DNA of 64,000 bases. It comes from Schizophyllum amplum. Its lineage: Eukaryota > Basidiomycota > Agaricomycetes > Agaricales > Schizophyllaceae. The position numbers and the translations under genes are program-made. The stretch lies in contig VDMD01000041.1 in NCBI GenBank assembly GCA_007026445.1, forward strand, positions 124,001-188,000, read 5' to 3'. Shown piece after piece: positions 12,167 through 22,012 of the stretch; the stretch's first letter is position 1; the number at the start of each line of letters is the position of its first letter. Below the pieces are notes generated by a model. That model ran no database searches, was not told where the DNA came from, and saw only the letters and a program-made list of their open reading frames with translations.

Positions 12167-13249
12167 TCATGGCCCTTGCTTGGGCCCTTGCCCTAATATA
12201 CGGACAGCGTTTTTGGAAAACACGTAGGACAAGCCACTGGATATAGTAGTCGCAGCCACGGTCCACCTGTGAGCCGTTAGCTACCAGCGAAGGGTTAAAG
12301 GGGACCTAAACATACTGCAGATACCATAGCGGGTCCGCCAAGTCGATAGGCAGTATGGGAGCTACGGTCGTGACCCCCATCAGCACCAGTTGCAGCGCTG
12401 TGTTGACCTGTGGGGAGTGAGATAGAGGCTGGGTATGCGACACGATGACGGACCTTGCTGATCATGGTGGGGTGCACTTCAGCGGATGGTATTGAGAAGT
12501 CCCAGTATCTGGCCATTGTTTTCTGTGCACTCGTTGGTCAAGCATACTCGTTGGAAGGGAACGTGGCCTTCTTACCGGTTCTGGGAGGGAGGTATACCGG
12601 ATGTAGAAAGCAGACAAGCTGAGGAGGACATCCCGGCCGATGATGATGACCGCAAGCGGCACTGTGCAGAACGTCAAGACTAGATCACAGCTAGGCATAT
12701 GTACTACGCACTAGGCAACAGTCCCTTCATGCCTAGCGTTATAGTCAAGGTCGTCATCAGCGTCTTGTCCGCGGCAGGATCCAGGATCGTCCCGAGCACC
12801 GAGCTCATGTTGAAGTTGCGGGCAAGGTAGCCGTCTACCTTCAACGCATCACAGTTGTTCAGCTTCAGTCATCCCAAGTGCCTCGCAGGAGGGGTGCGAA
12901 CCAGGTCAGTCAGCCCCGCGTACACGAGCAGCGCAGTGGCGACATGGAAGTTCCCGTGCAGGATCGCGTAGCCCAGGAATGGACAGGCAACGATGCGGGA
13001 CGCAGTGAGCAAGTTGGGGATCGTGTATATGTTCTCCTTGGGCGTCAGGCGGTCCTTGAGGATCTTGAGGCGCTCCTTCGGCGGCGTGAAGCGCGGTGTG
13101 CGGGTTGGCGGCGAGAGGAGCGGACTATTGAGGGTGAAGGGACGCGTAAATGCGGGTGCACACCACGCTGAGTATGTCGGGAATATTCTGGGAACATTTC
13201 GATGAAGGGGAACGCGTCCGACGCGACCGCGAAGAATTGGCGAGAACAT
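12167..13249 (-). CDS. CRD1: Cardiolipin synthase (CDP-alcohol phosphatidyltransferase)
   Basis: Exons on the minus strand: 13249-12902, 12838-12712, 12661-12576, 12522-12454, 12407-12325, 12266-12167; 270 residues. The enzyme joins CDP-diacylglycerol and phosphatidylglycerol to make cardiolipin in the mitochondrial inner membrane. The first exon join completes the diagnostic motif D-x2-D-G-x2-A-R-x8-G-x3-D-x3-D (TDLVDGYLAR, then GTILDPAAD), which is strong support for the model. The N-terminus is rich in Arg, Ser and Pro without acidic residues until ~50, as expected of a mitochondrial presequence. ENIYTIPNLLTASRI is the conserved entry to the first membrane helix, and later segments (LAVIIIGRDVLL, TTISSGLSYVFSKNAV) are membrane helices. 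Length is typical for fungal CRD1. The last intron boundary is the least certain; a donor giving LWWTV was chosen because it keeps frame. Confidence 0.9.
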
Positions 13250-13468
13250 GAGTGGTGAGCGGAGAGAGATGATGTAGTGGCGCGTGCGTAAGTCATTTCA
13301 AACTCTACGAAGCTGGACATATGGACGCAAACATAGCAAAACAGGGTTCAACCGCGTCTCTTTAGGTCTTCAAGTTCCACTAAAGGTTTGATAGAGCAAT
13401 AGCAAGATAATCGACAACATTCACCCAGACTATGTGCCATGAGACTGGGAACAGCATCATATTCCCCC

Positions 13469-14415
13469 TCAATTACTCTCGAATGCTTCGGAGGATCCTG
13501 CAGCATACCGAGCTATCAAGCTGTTCACCGCCACCTCAGCCGCATCCTCTTCTGCCAGTCTCCTCTGCGTAGATCGACCGTCAAACTCCCACGTATCGTT
13601 CACTGTAAGATGCAGCATTTCAGAGCTAGACATGCAAACAAGGCGGACGTGCGAGCCCACTAGACGTACCTTTCAGCCGACAGATCCACGTCGGCATATG
13701 CGTCGGTCCTTCCAGCGTACATTCCTGACTCACCCGCCAGTCGTTCTGCCTGGCGAGGAACTTCAGGCGCACACGCCATCGCGTGAAGCTGGCCAGCTTG
13801 TCGAGACCCTTCACGCCCTGAGCGAGCAGTGGGGTTCTACTTGGCAGAGTCGGCGCAAGTGATACGACCTCTTCCATGAATGTGTTTGCCCATCCCTCTT
13901 CCTCTGCGTTACCGGAGAAGTCCAAGAAAGTAACTGATGACTGAGGGGTGCCGGCGATAGAGGGGCCCGTAGAGCTGGAGTCCACGTCGCTCATCGTCGC
14001 CTCTAAGGCATTTGATTCCGGAGGGCTCGACAACGACGGCTCTGCTGACTCGATGTCCACGCTCCGCGTTCGTCGTCGCGCCAGTCGTTTAGCGAAGAAA
14101 CCGAACCATGTAGAGATGAGCCCGAGTTGTTTGGCGAAGAGTCCAAGCCTGAAGAGTGGTCGAAACATCAGCACCAGGGTATTTTGACCGTGAATGGGGA
14201 ATACAACGTCGTCGGAGGAATGCGAAAATGTAAACAACCACGCACAGGAGAGCCAAAGTTATTGCAACTGAGCCACAGACAGTGACAAAAATGGGATTGC
14301 TGCTGTACGCGCCGATGACGGCCACGATATTGAACGCGAAAGTCGAGAGGGTGAACGCAACGACTGGGCTCTTGAGCCAGCATACGAGGGGGCGAAGAAT
14401 ACGACTTATAGCCAT
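13469..14415 (-). CDS. Membrane-anchored dsRBD-like protein, paralogue A
   Basis: Minus-strand exons 14415-14246, 14148-13670 and 13602-13469; 260 residues. Two hydrophobic helices lie at about residues 18-39 and 41-62, followed by a basic stretch (KRLARRRTR) that would sit on the cytosolic side. A Ser-rich acidic linker follows. The last ~100 residues start with VKGLDKLASF and end in the strand-strand-helix layout of a double-stranded-RNA-binding domain: WICRLKV as a beta strand, then STQRRLAEEDAAEVAV as the terminal helix. The usual KKxAK is replaced by QRRLAE. The gene is a tandem paralogue of the next one, with introns at the same two positions and phases (after the second helix, and before V-N in the last strand). 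Function is unknown; RNA binding is an inference from fold resemblance. Confidence 0.72.
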
Positions 14416-15098
14416 GCTCACTGACGTCTTGCAGCAGTACGTCGAGGACCAGCAAGATGAGCGAAGTTACCCCAAAGTTCAAGCTGATATCAGGCGCATC
14501 TGTCGTGAGTCATTTAAAAGAAGGCGTATAACAGCCTTACCATCGTCATTTCTATCCGCGCAGAAGAAAGGTGAAGGAAGCATTAGTCGACATCGCTTTG
14601 AGATCGGGAGTTTATGTGACTTGCGCGAGGGCGGCAGGGGATACACGAGGTGTGGAAGGCCCAAAAGCGGGATTGAGCGTACCGTGAACGAGGCGTCGAA
14701 GTCGTACACGAGGAGACAAGAGACCAACGCGGACGGGCGATTCATCCCCGCCGAGAACCTAGAATCACTGGCAGATCGCGAAGGGGTCATAAGTCATTGG
14801 CTGTGCCCCATTGTCGAAGGGCATCCGCTGGAGTAGTTTGAGACAGGCTGCTTGAAGATGGATATTTGAGCCTCAGGCCAGAGCACGCCAGGATCCACTC
14901 CAATCACATAGGACGCACGAGCACGTATACAGATGAACACTCTCACACTTTAACGAGCCGCGTCGCTTTGGACAAGCTCAGTATAACCCGAGCTCCAAGA
15001 TATCTCAATCTGGCACTCCAGTTGGAATGATGGGTTGGTGCGACAATGAGAAGGCTCACCGACGATCTCTCAGCATCGACATTCGTTTGAGGCACGGC
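14416..15098. other. Spacer between the dsRBD-like paralogues
   Basis: About 680 bp separate the 3' end of paralogue B from the start of paralogue A; both are transcribed leftward. The stretch should hold the promoter of A. Open frames here (for example 14479-14790 minus) have no recognisable features, and I see no repeat. Confidence 0.5.
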
Positions 15099-16290
15099 CT
15101 ACGCCCTCCAGTTCGGAGCCAGCTTTTGCAGCACGTCTTCAGCGGCAGCGTCCTCCGCGTGCTTCTTCACGCTCGCGCTCCCTGCGCCCATATGTTTGCC
15201 GTTAACTGCAATCGAAGGATTGTCAGCTACACCGCCAGAGAAGCATAACACTGGCAAGATGATCCTTCGAGACGCATCGTACAAAGGGCACAAATAGACA
15301 ACGACGCGGGAGTGAGCGCCAAGTAGAAATACACGCACCACTGATTCTACAGATGTGCGTCTTCATGTGCGCCTGGCCCTCCTCTGAGAACGTGGAGCGC
15401 AGAGTCCAGCCGTTCTCCTTCGCGACCCACGCGAGGCCCCCGCTCCGCCTCAGAAAAGTGTTGACTTTGTCGAGACCCTTGACTGGCGGGGAAAAGGGCA
15501 TGCTGGTCGTCGTTGCGATAACAGGCGCACGCGAACCTGTGGCAGATAGGTGCGAGCCAGTGGCAGACATATGCGAGCCTGTCGCATGGGTGAGCGAGCC
15601 GGATGCCGCCCGAGCGGCCCAAGTACATACCAGGATGCGAAGACTGGACGTGCTGAGTCGTGCTCGAGGGCGCCGCACGAGTCGCGACAGCACGCGGAGA
15701 CGGCTGTGGGAACGACGGCACAGGCATGCCTACCAACGGAGAGAAGGTCGAGGCGATTGTCGGCGAAGCGCGTGCGGCGCCGGCCCAAGCTGTAGCTGGT
15801 CCCTGGGGTGACGAGACGCCGCGAGCTGGACTTGAAGTTGTAGAATCGCGGGTAGTATAGGATAGAGGCGCAATGGCCCGAGGCGCCTGGCGATGGATTT
15901 GCGCGCCAGTGGCCACAATGTCCGAGTCGCTAGGTAGTGACGAAGCGGCCGGAGTTGAATATGAGCTACGCTCCCCGTCGCTGTCTTCCTCACTCTCCGA
16001 CGCGAACTCCAAGTCGTGCTTTGGGCGCGGAACGCGCTTCCGCTCAAGGTGTTTCGCGAAGACACCCACACTGTACGATCAATTCATCAGCTACGTATCA
16101 CAATTGCCGACAAAGGTACTCACATGAAGGCCACGAGAGCCCCTACCGAACCGCTGGTAGTGACGAGAATGGAATTGGTGTCGTAGGCGGCTACGACAGC
16201 GACGAGAGTTAAGGAGAAAGCGAACACATGAAGCAGAAAAAAAGGACTCGTCAGCGCTGTAAGAAAATACCGTCGAAATAAGGGTGGCAT
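15099..16290 (-). CDS. Membrane-anchored dsRBD-like protein, paralogue B
   Basis: Minus-strand exons 16290-16124, 16070-15631, 15578-15339 and 15205-15099; 317 residues. Two hydrophobic helices (about residues 12-36 and 38-60) are followed by the basic HLERKRVPRPK and a long Ser/Pro/Ala-rich linker. The C-terminal ~85 residues resemble a dsRNA-binding domain more clearly than in paralogue A: VKGLDKVNTFL, WTLRSTFSEEGQAHMKTHI, then VNGKHMGAGSASVKKHAEDA and a final helix to LQKL. The GxGxSxKKxAexxAA pattern matches the dsRBD consensus, with the lysine pair that contacts RNA retained. The third exon has two phase-compatible acceptors 42 nt apart within a ~21-bp tandem repeat, so two isoforms differing by 14 residues are possible. 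No enzyme domain is present. Function is unknown. Confidence 0.77.
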
Positions 16291-16616
16291 CGCAGGCAAG
16301 TTGTATGCTTCAAAGGAGCAGGGTGAGAAGGGGGAATTAGGGCTGAGGCAGGCCCTTTATATGACTTTCAGCTGGCATCGCTCGCGCACGCGCAGGGAGC
16401 CGACCAGTCGTTGAGACACGAGGAGCAAAAATGGCGCAGAAGCGCGAGGAATAATATAATCCGACCCCTCGTGGAATCCGACTGAACAAGATTTGGCAGG
16501 GAAGGCGTAGGAGATCAGCCACGCGTGCTGAGTGCCACGGTATGCCGTGGTATAACTTCCTTCTTGGACGGAATCTGTGCAGTTCTCGAGCGTAGAAGGC
16601 AATTGTGACGACATTG
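16291..16616. other. Upstream region of paralogue B
   Basis: This 326-bp stretch lies between the start of the dsRBD-like gene B and the left end of the palindromic element. It should hold the promoter of B. It ends with ACGACATTG, the left copy of the 9-bp target duplication at 16608-16616. Confidence 0.5.
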
Positions 16617-16989
16617 CAGTCTCCTACCCACCCGGCACGGCAGGTAGGGTCTTATACTGAGGGAGAGGGCGACAAGAACAAGAGCGACATACCTAAATAG
16701 AACTAGTACAAGAAGCCTGTCACTTATATGATCCGCCCCAATTCACCCTTACCTGCCTTAGCCGGCTGGACGAATACATTTGTAAACAAGCGGGCCGCGG
16801 CGCGCCGCCGCTCCCAAATCCGAACGCGCGAATTCGCTGGCCCCGCTCGAAAACGCCGTTGAGCACAGCGGGGCGCGATTCGCTGCCTGTAAATTCGCGT
16901 ACGGGCGTATATAGTGCTATTGTAGTGGAAATAGACCTTTTCCCCTCGAAAAACGGAACACAAAATTCCATGTTGACCAACTCGCGCTG
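16617..16989 (+). repeat. Left terminal inverted repeat of the palindromic element
   Basis: This arm starts with CAGTCTCCTACCC and ends with CTCGCGCTG. It pairs with 17308-17680. An apparent 86-codon frame on the minus strand inside it is a by-product of the repeat and not a gene. Confidence 0.93.
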
Positions 16990-17307
16990 TTTGCTGCGTT
17001 GGAGGCCTCAAACAGTTTCGCCTCCGTTGTCTTCCCTTCAAGGTACTCAAATGAATGCAAAAAGTAAACTACGAACTTGTTCAAACCTTTCTGAAGCAGA
17101 AAGCGCGTATTTTGGCCCCCTGTCGCGTGATGACAGAGTCAACGATGCGGTGCCTACCCACGGCCTGCTTGCCCATCGCAGCTGTGAGCTGACCCGATAT
17201 TTCTGGGCCGGTCAAAAACCTGTCGGGACTCTATCCAAGGGCTTTTCAGGCCGTCTTACGACGCCTGATCATCTGTGTCGTCTGCTACGGCACGAACACG
17301 CCAAGTT

Positions 17308-17680
17308 CAGCGCGAGTTGGTCAACATGGAATTTTGTGTTCCGTTTTTCGAGGGGAAAAGGTCTATTTCCACTACAATAGCACTATATACGCCCGTACGC
17401 GAATTTACAGGCAGCGAATCGCGCCCCGCTGTGCTCAACGGCGTTTTCGAGCGGGGCCAGCGAATTCGCGCGTTCGGATTTGGGAGCGGCGGCGCGCCGC
17501 GGCCCGCTTGTTTACAAATGTATTCGTCCAGCCGGCTAAGGCAGGTAAGGGTGAATTGGGGCGGATCATATAAGTGACAGGCTTCTTGTACTAGTTCTAT
17601 TTAGGTATGTCGCTCTTGTTCTTGTCGCCCTCTCCCTCAGTATAAGACCCTACCTGCCGTGCCGGGTGGGTAGGAGACTG
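17308..17680 (-). repeat. Right terminal inverted repeat of the palindromic element
   Basis: Reverse complement of 16617-16989. It ends with GGGTAGGAGACTG and is followed directly by the second copy of the 9-bp target duplication at 17681-17689. Confidence 0.93.
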
Positions 17681-18370
17681 ACGACATTGGAGGTAGCCTC
17701 TTAGCGAAAAGTGCAAGGGCAGTGTGGGAGCCACGCCAGTGCATCGGGGGATCCCTCGAGGGAGATTGGCGGCGGCAGTTGTAACAGGTCGCGAAGCGCA
17801 CAACACAGTAACCAGACGCAGCCGCCGACCAGCCTCAAAGCTGTACACGAGATAAGAGAAGACCTTGACGTGGCGGTGCGTGTGTGAAGTAGGAAGACTA
17901 ATGTGCAAACAACAATGGTATGGTGATGGTTGAGAACAAAGAGCCAGCGTGGGAATCGGCGAAGCCGATTTGCCCCCTCGCTCTGTCACGCGTGACCCCA
18001 ACGCCTCATGTTGGACGTTACGTTGAACATCGCAGGCTCAAATATTCGCAGCTCATTTTCTTCCATCATCTCCTAATTTGGGGACCCTTCATTCCCTCCA
18101 CTAAACTATAAGACTCACTACAAGGCGGAGAAGTCTCTAGCAGAGCCCACTGCTATCATAGTAGGTCAAGTACAGCATCATCCACTGGCAGGTCATAGCG
18201 CATCGTTCCACGTGTTGGTATCTGGTCTCCCTGCGTTTTGACCATCAGACATATATATACACAGTGGCTGGTCACAGCCTCTTTGTCTCTCTCCTTGCAC
18301 GGTCATCACTGGTCTAAACATCATCTGCCCTTGCTCTCCCCATACCTTGTTCCTCGTTCCTATCACCGCG
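17681..18370. other. Flank of the palindromic element and upstream region of the gene at 18371
   Basis: No gene is supported. A TATATATA-like run near 18246-18254 lies about 120 bp before the ATG at 18371, followed by pyrimidine-rich DNA, and could be core promoter for that gene. Confidence 0.45.
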
Positions 18371-19577
18371 ATGTCCAGCTTCAGCAGCAGCCTGCGTTCG
18401 CATCCAGATACCACATCGCGGTACACATCCATGGGACCCCCGTCTAGCACGACACGCCCGCGGCGCGTTTTTAGCCCGTCGCTGCGTGGGCCCGAGGGTT
18501 CCCCTTCGAGCCGCTTCGCCTCGCCTGTCCCCGGCAGAGCGCGGAGCACCTCCAGCGAGGTATTGCGCCCCCGGACGCCCTCTGATCGCATATCGGTGCA
18601 GTCATCTCCCTCTCTGCGCTTGCGCAGCCCGTCGCCACTCACGAGCGCGCCACCGCGCCGGTACACGCCGTCTCCATCCCCGCGGTATACGCCATCTCCG
18701 TCTCCGAGCTCTGCCACTCGTCTCGCGCCACCGCGCGACTCGCTCGAGCTCGGCGTGCGCAGGCGGACGGAGAGGGAGAGCGCACCGAGGAGGGTCATGA
18801 CACCCGTCTCCGACAAGCGCACGGTCCGGTTTGCGGATGAGCTTGAGGACGAGGGCCCTTTGACGACATCGGCATCCGACTCGCCTCGCGGGCCAAGGAC
18901 GACGGGGAGCCTGTTTTCACGCCGCGCTACCCCTTCGCCGACGCCTGTCCGATCCCACAGCGACGACTTCCGCTCCTCAAGTCGAGCTGGTTCACCGTTT
19001 CTGGACAGCTGGCTTGACGATGCGTCGTCTCCGCCGCAACGAAGCGCGTCGCTCTCGCGCTTGTCCACCGCGCGTGCGCGGGGCGAGTATGCGCCACTGA
19101 CCGTCAGCAACTTGTCGAGTTGCTCTCTCGATACAGAGACACGTCATGCGCGGCGCCTATCCGCCGACACCAGCATGTCTGTCACGTCGGACGAGTCGGA
19201 TGGTAGCATGGCGTCCCTTGCTGTACCAACTCTTTCTTTACCGGGGCAGTTAGACCAATGCCAAGGTGAGCGTTGCTCTGCAACCTTTGCGTAGGCCTTG
19301 CTCAACCTGCGCGCAATAGAATGTCGTATATCCCTGATCAACGGGCAGCACCACTTCATAGTGGAGGTCAACATAGCGGTCACTGTGAGCTGTTATGTCG
19401 CTTTCGGTGTGACAGCGGACGGCTTATTCGCACGCTTAGCTCTGCAGCAACCCTCTATGCCTGTCCCGATGGTCCTGCAAGCTCTGTGGTTATTCCAGAC
19501 TCCCCTGCGAGCACGTCATCAGTCCGCCTGACGACTTGGACGATACTCTGCACGGTCCTGGGCTGTCGTCGTCGTAA
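18371..19577 (+). CDS. Ser/Pro/Arg-rich protein with Cys-rich C-terminal tail, function unknown
   Basis: Exons 18371-19265, 19320-19384 and 19440-19577; 365 residues. Residues 1-290 are low complexity, rich in Ser, Pro and Arg, with repeated RYTPSPSP units near residue 100 and many SP/TP sites, so heavily phosphorylated disorder is likely. The last two exons change character. Exon 2 encodes a compact strand-rich segment (CRISLINGQHHFIVEVNIAVT), and exon 3 adds LCSNPLCLSRWSCKLCGYSR and then LPCEHVISPPDDLDD. Five Cys and one His in 24 residues suggest a small metal-binding knuckle. The joins (phase 1, then phase 0) use canonical sites and remove every in-frame stop, which supports the model. 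I do not recognise a family. Confidence 0.65.
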
Positions 19578-20601
19578 TCTCCATCGCGTCTCTTAGAGTG
19601 AGTGCCACGTCCTGGAGTGACCACTACGCCTTATTGGCCCTGCGTCTGGACTAGACCTCCTACATCCTAATTCCACGTTCTAAAGCCTTTCGCTATCGAG
19701 CATGGCACTGTATTGTCATCTTGTACATAATCACTCCTTTCGTTGTCCTTCTGCTCTGCTTATGCATGCTCACATACTTGATACTCGCACAACTAATCTG
19801 TAGTACGTTCCTTCGTGATTCGTGAACGCGGAATGCTATCAATATGGACTGATGAGAGCCGAGACGCCTTCAAATCAGTAGCAATACTTGCTGCTCCTCA
19901 CTGGTAGGCCTCACTCCTCACGCAATCGAAAGACATGCTGGCATACTGCACACAAGAAAGGCACTTGTTCGGAGTCTCCATACGCAACTCGCACTCGACA
20001 AGATACCACAAATCAAACGTCGCGTCTACCACCACATCCCGGATGTTGACAAGCAGCCCCTCCAGAGTCCACTTGACGAAGGACAAACCGTCCACGATAC
20101 AAGAAGCGCTGTGCTCTACACGGAAAACGTTCTATCCCGGTCGCACGAGATCAATAGCTTTGAGGGCGAAGATAGAAATGTCGATCTAGAATAATCGAGC
20201 GCCTCCAGTGACCGTGGCCGAGCAGGATACTTGTGACCGATCGCGGTTCGCGCTGCCGGCGTTGAAGAATTGTCTTGAACGCAGACGAGAAATTGTGGCA
20301 CCGAAGGAGAAAGCCATAGCATACATGCCACAAAGATGAGCATATCCAGACACAAGCGCACAGAAAGGATCCGATAACGTGGAGCGCAAGACGAAAGCCA
20401 TACAGAGCAGAACGCGAGACAACATCGATAACACAGGCAGCAAGAGGAGCTCGGAAGAGAGGAAGTCTGTTGAACTGCGTCAATGTCGGTCACATCACAT
20501 TTAGCGGAAATACTACTCACCGAGAGACACAGTATACACTTTCGAGCAGAGGTGCCGTATGCCGACGCGGAAGGTCAGGGAAGGTCATGATCCCCAATTT
20601 C
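19578..20601. other. About 1 kb without a supported gene
   Basis: The stretch separates the 3' ends of two convergent genes. A hydrophobic minus-strand frame (20151-20483) shows pyrimidine-biased third positions, with a possible intron just upstream (GTGAGT near 20520, acceptor near 20477), but no start codon in the matching phase could be found. It may be a small membrane-protein gene I cannot resolve, or chance. Confidence 0.4.
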
Positions 20602-21636
20602 TCAACGGTGACGACGCTTCCTGGAACCGGAATGATTGTTACTGTATGCCTGGTTAGGGTTGTTATAGTTCGTTCGCGCAGGCGGACGTGGTGGTTCCGC
20701 GAAGTCCATGACGGGTATGACGCGGTTCTGCCACACGTCGCGATTGAAGACACGCTTCTGGAAAATCTCCATGCGCAGCGCCCGCTCGACGGGGTACCAG
20801 TTGCCAAAGTTCCTCATGTAGTCGCAGTTAACACAGTATTCAGTACCCAGTTCCTGGGCGAAGTGCGCGAAGTGCCGAGTCAGTTCGGCGGTGATGTTTG
20901 TCTTGCCATCGGTAGCGTCGCTAGGGTCGGCGAGTGTGTGGCATACGCGCAGGAAGTTCTCGCGGGCCGACTGCCAAGTGGAGAGGGTGAGCGAATGGCT
21001 CCCCAGGTCGTCCGGCCAAGCGCGCTCGCGAAGCATGCGCTCGACATCGATGACGGTGACCGTGAGCAGCTTATCTTCCTTGGTGAGCAGCGTAACGTCC
21101 TTGGTCACTAGGCGCGCGACGTCGCACGCGAGTTCCATATAGTGGTCGGTGAACCAGGTCAGGGGAATGCGGCAGCCGGCAAGGAGCATGGCGCGGTAGA
21201 GCGGCGGGATAGCAGGCTCGAGGTACTGGCTCAAGGGAGTCTGCTGGGAGGGTTCCGTCGCCCAGCCGAGTTTCAGCGCGTCTCCCATCTGCTCAGCCTG
21301 GGTCTTTTCTTCGGCAAGTCGCAGCGAGAGTTCGGTGCGAAGAAAAGAGGGGAGTTTGTTCCAGTCGAGGCTCTTGTCATGAAGGAGGATCTTCTTCTCG
21401 GTCTCGGTGTACGCGTACAGAGGTCGAATCCGCGCGCCGAGGTGGGGATGTTTGGCGGGTTGGTTTATGCAGAGCCAGGTCGTCTCGCGGCTGTCGATGT
21501 TCGCGGTTTCAATATCGATATTCATTTTGTGTTTGAGGCTGATGGGCATGGAGGGATCGACGATCTGGGGCTTGTCTTTCGTCCATTCGTCGAATGTGGG
21601 CGGGGCAACGTCTGTCGACATTTCTTCGGACTTCAT
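20602..21636 (-). CDS. Conserved-looking intronless protein, function unknown
   Basis: A single 344-codon frame from an ATG at 21636 to a stop at 20602. The protein has no signal peptide or membrane helix. It is a mixed alpha/beta sequence with an acidic N-terminus, a helical middle (LPSFLRTELSLRLAEEKTQA), a Cys-containing stretch (YCVNCDYMRNFGNWYP) and a C-terminal Asn-rich basic tail ending SGSRKRRHR, which could be a nuclear signal. The lack of introns stands out against its intron-rich neighbours, so a gene derived from a retrotransposon Gag or a retrocopy is possible, but I see no zinc knuckle or protease. It is transcribed divergently from DUS1 with a 376-bp shared upstream region. No function can be assigned. 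Confidence 0.7.
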   Translation of the reverse strand: MKSEEMSTDVAPPTFDEWTKDKPQIVDPSMPISLKHKMNIDIETANIDSRETTWLCINQPAKHPHLGARIRPLYAYTETEKKILLHDKSLDWNKLPSFLRTELSLRLAEEKTQAEQMGDALKLGWATEPSQQTPLSQYLEPAIPPLYRAMLLAGCRIPLTWFTDHYMELACDVARLVTKDVTLLTKEDKLLTVTVIDVERMLRERAWPDDLGSHSLTLSTWQSARENFLRVCHTLADPSDATDGKTNITAELTRHFAHFAQELGTEYCVNCDYMRNFGNWYPVERALRMEIFQKRVFNRDVWQNRVIPVMDFAEPPRPPARTNYNNPNQAYSNNHSGSRKRRHR

Positions 21637-22012
21637 CAGCGGTCAGCCTGCTGTGTTGTCGTATTCGTGTTCGGGTGGATCTATAGCTGGAGCAGCTTGA
21701 GGAACGACCTTGACTTCGACTCCCGCTTGGCCAAGTTCTGGCACTTGAGAAAGAAAGAGACAAAAGGGAAGAGTGGGTTTTTGTTGACCCTTGTTTGCCG
21801 ATGAGGAAGCCCTCGGTCCACGGGCCGGGAGTCCGTAATGAGCTTGCCCGAGTCGATCACTCCGCCGCCTCTGCTTGTTCCGCTCCTCCTTCGAACTGTC
21901 GCCCAAAATTTCTGCCATAACTCAGCGCGTACTGCGCGTCTTCGGCTCCCCGTCGCGGCTTATCTCCCCCTTGATCTCAGGAAACCTCGCGACGTCCAGA
22001 TTCTCTTGTGCG
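21637..22012. promoter_or_regulatory. Divergent promoter region between the unknown gene and DUS1
   Basis: The 376-bp gap lies between two divergently transcribed genes and must contain both promoters. No clear TATA box is seen. An open frame on the plus strand runs upstream of the DUS1 ATG without an ATG in the same phase. Confidence 0.45.

Larger units (their letters stand above)
16617..17680. mobile_element. 1,064-bp palindromic DNA element with 373-bp perfect TIRs (Mutator-like, non-autonomous)
   Basis: The sequence at 16617-16989 is repeated in inverted orientation at 17308-17680, with no mismatch found in the parts compared; identical 86-residue mirror open frames in the two arms confirm the match over most of their length. 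The arms flank a 318-bp centre (16990-17307) with no recognisable coding content. The element is bordered by ACGACATTG at 16608-16616 and 17681-17689, a 9-bp target duplication. Long TIRs with 9-bp duplications are the hallmark of Mutator-like elements. No transposase is present. The intact arms and duplication point to a recent insertion. Transcription through it would give a long hairpin RNA. Confidence 0.93.

Noticed and set aside
15347..15630. Unspliced continuation of the second exon of dsRBD-like gene B
   Set aside because: The unspliced frame loses the VKGLDK and dsRBD-like sequence; splicing at 15631/15578 restores it in phase.
16720..17577. Two identical 86-residue open frames in opposite orientation
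   Set aside because: They are the same sequence read from the two inverted arms of the palindromic element and have no known domain.
20151..20483. Hydrophobic minus-strand frame, possible membrane-protein gene
   Set aside because: Third-position bias is suggestive, but no start codon and upstream exon could be joined in the correct phase.
21643..21918. 91-codon minus-strand frame upstream of the unknown gene at 20602
   Set aside because: It ends at a stop just before that gene's ATG, lies in the divergent promoter and lacks recognisable content.
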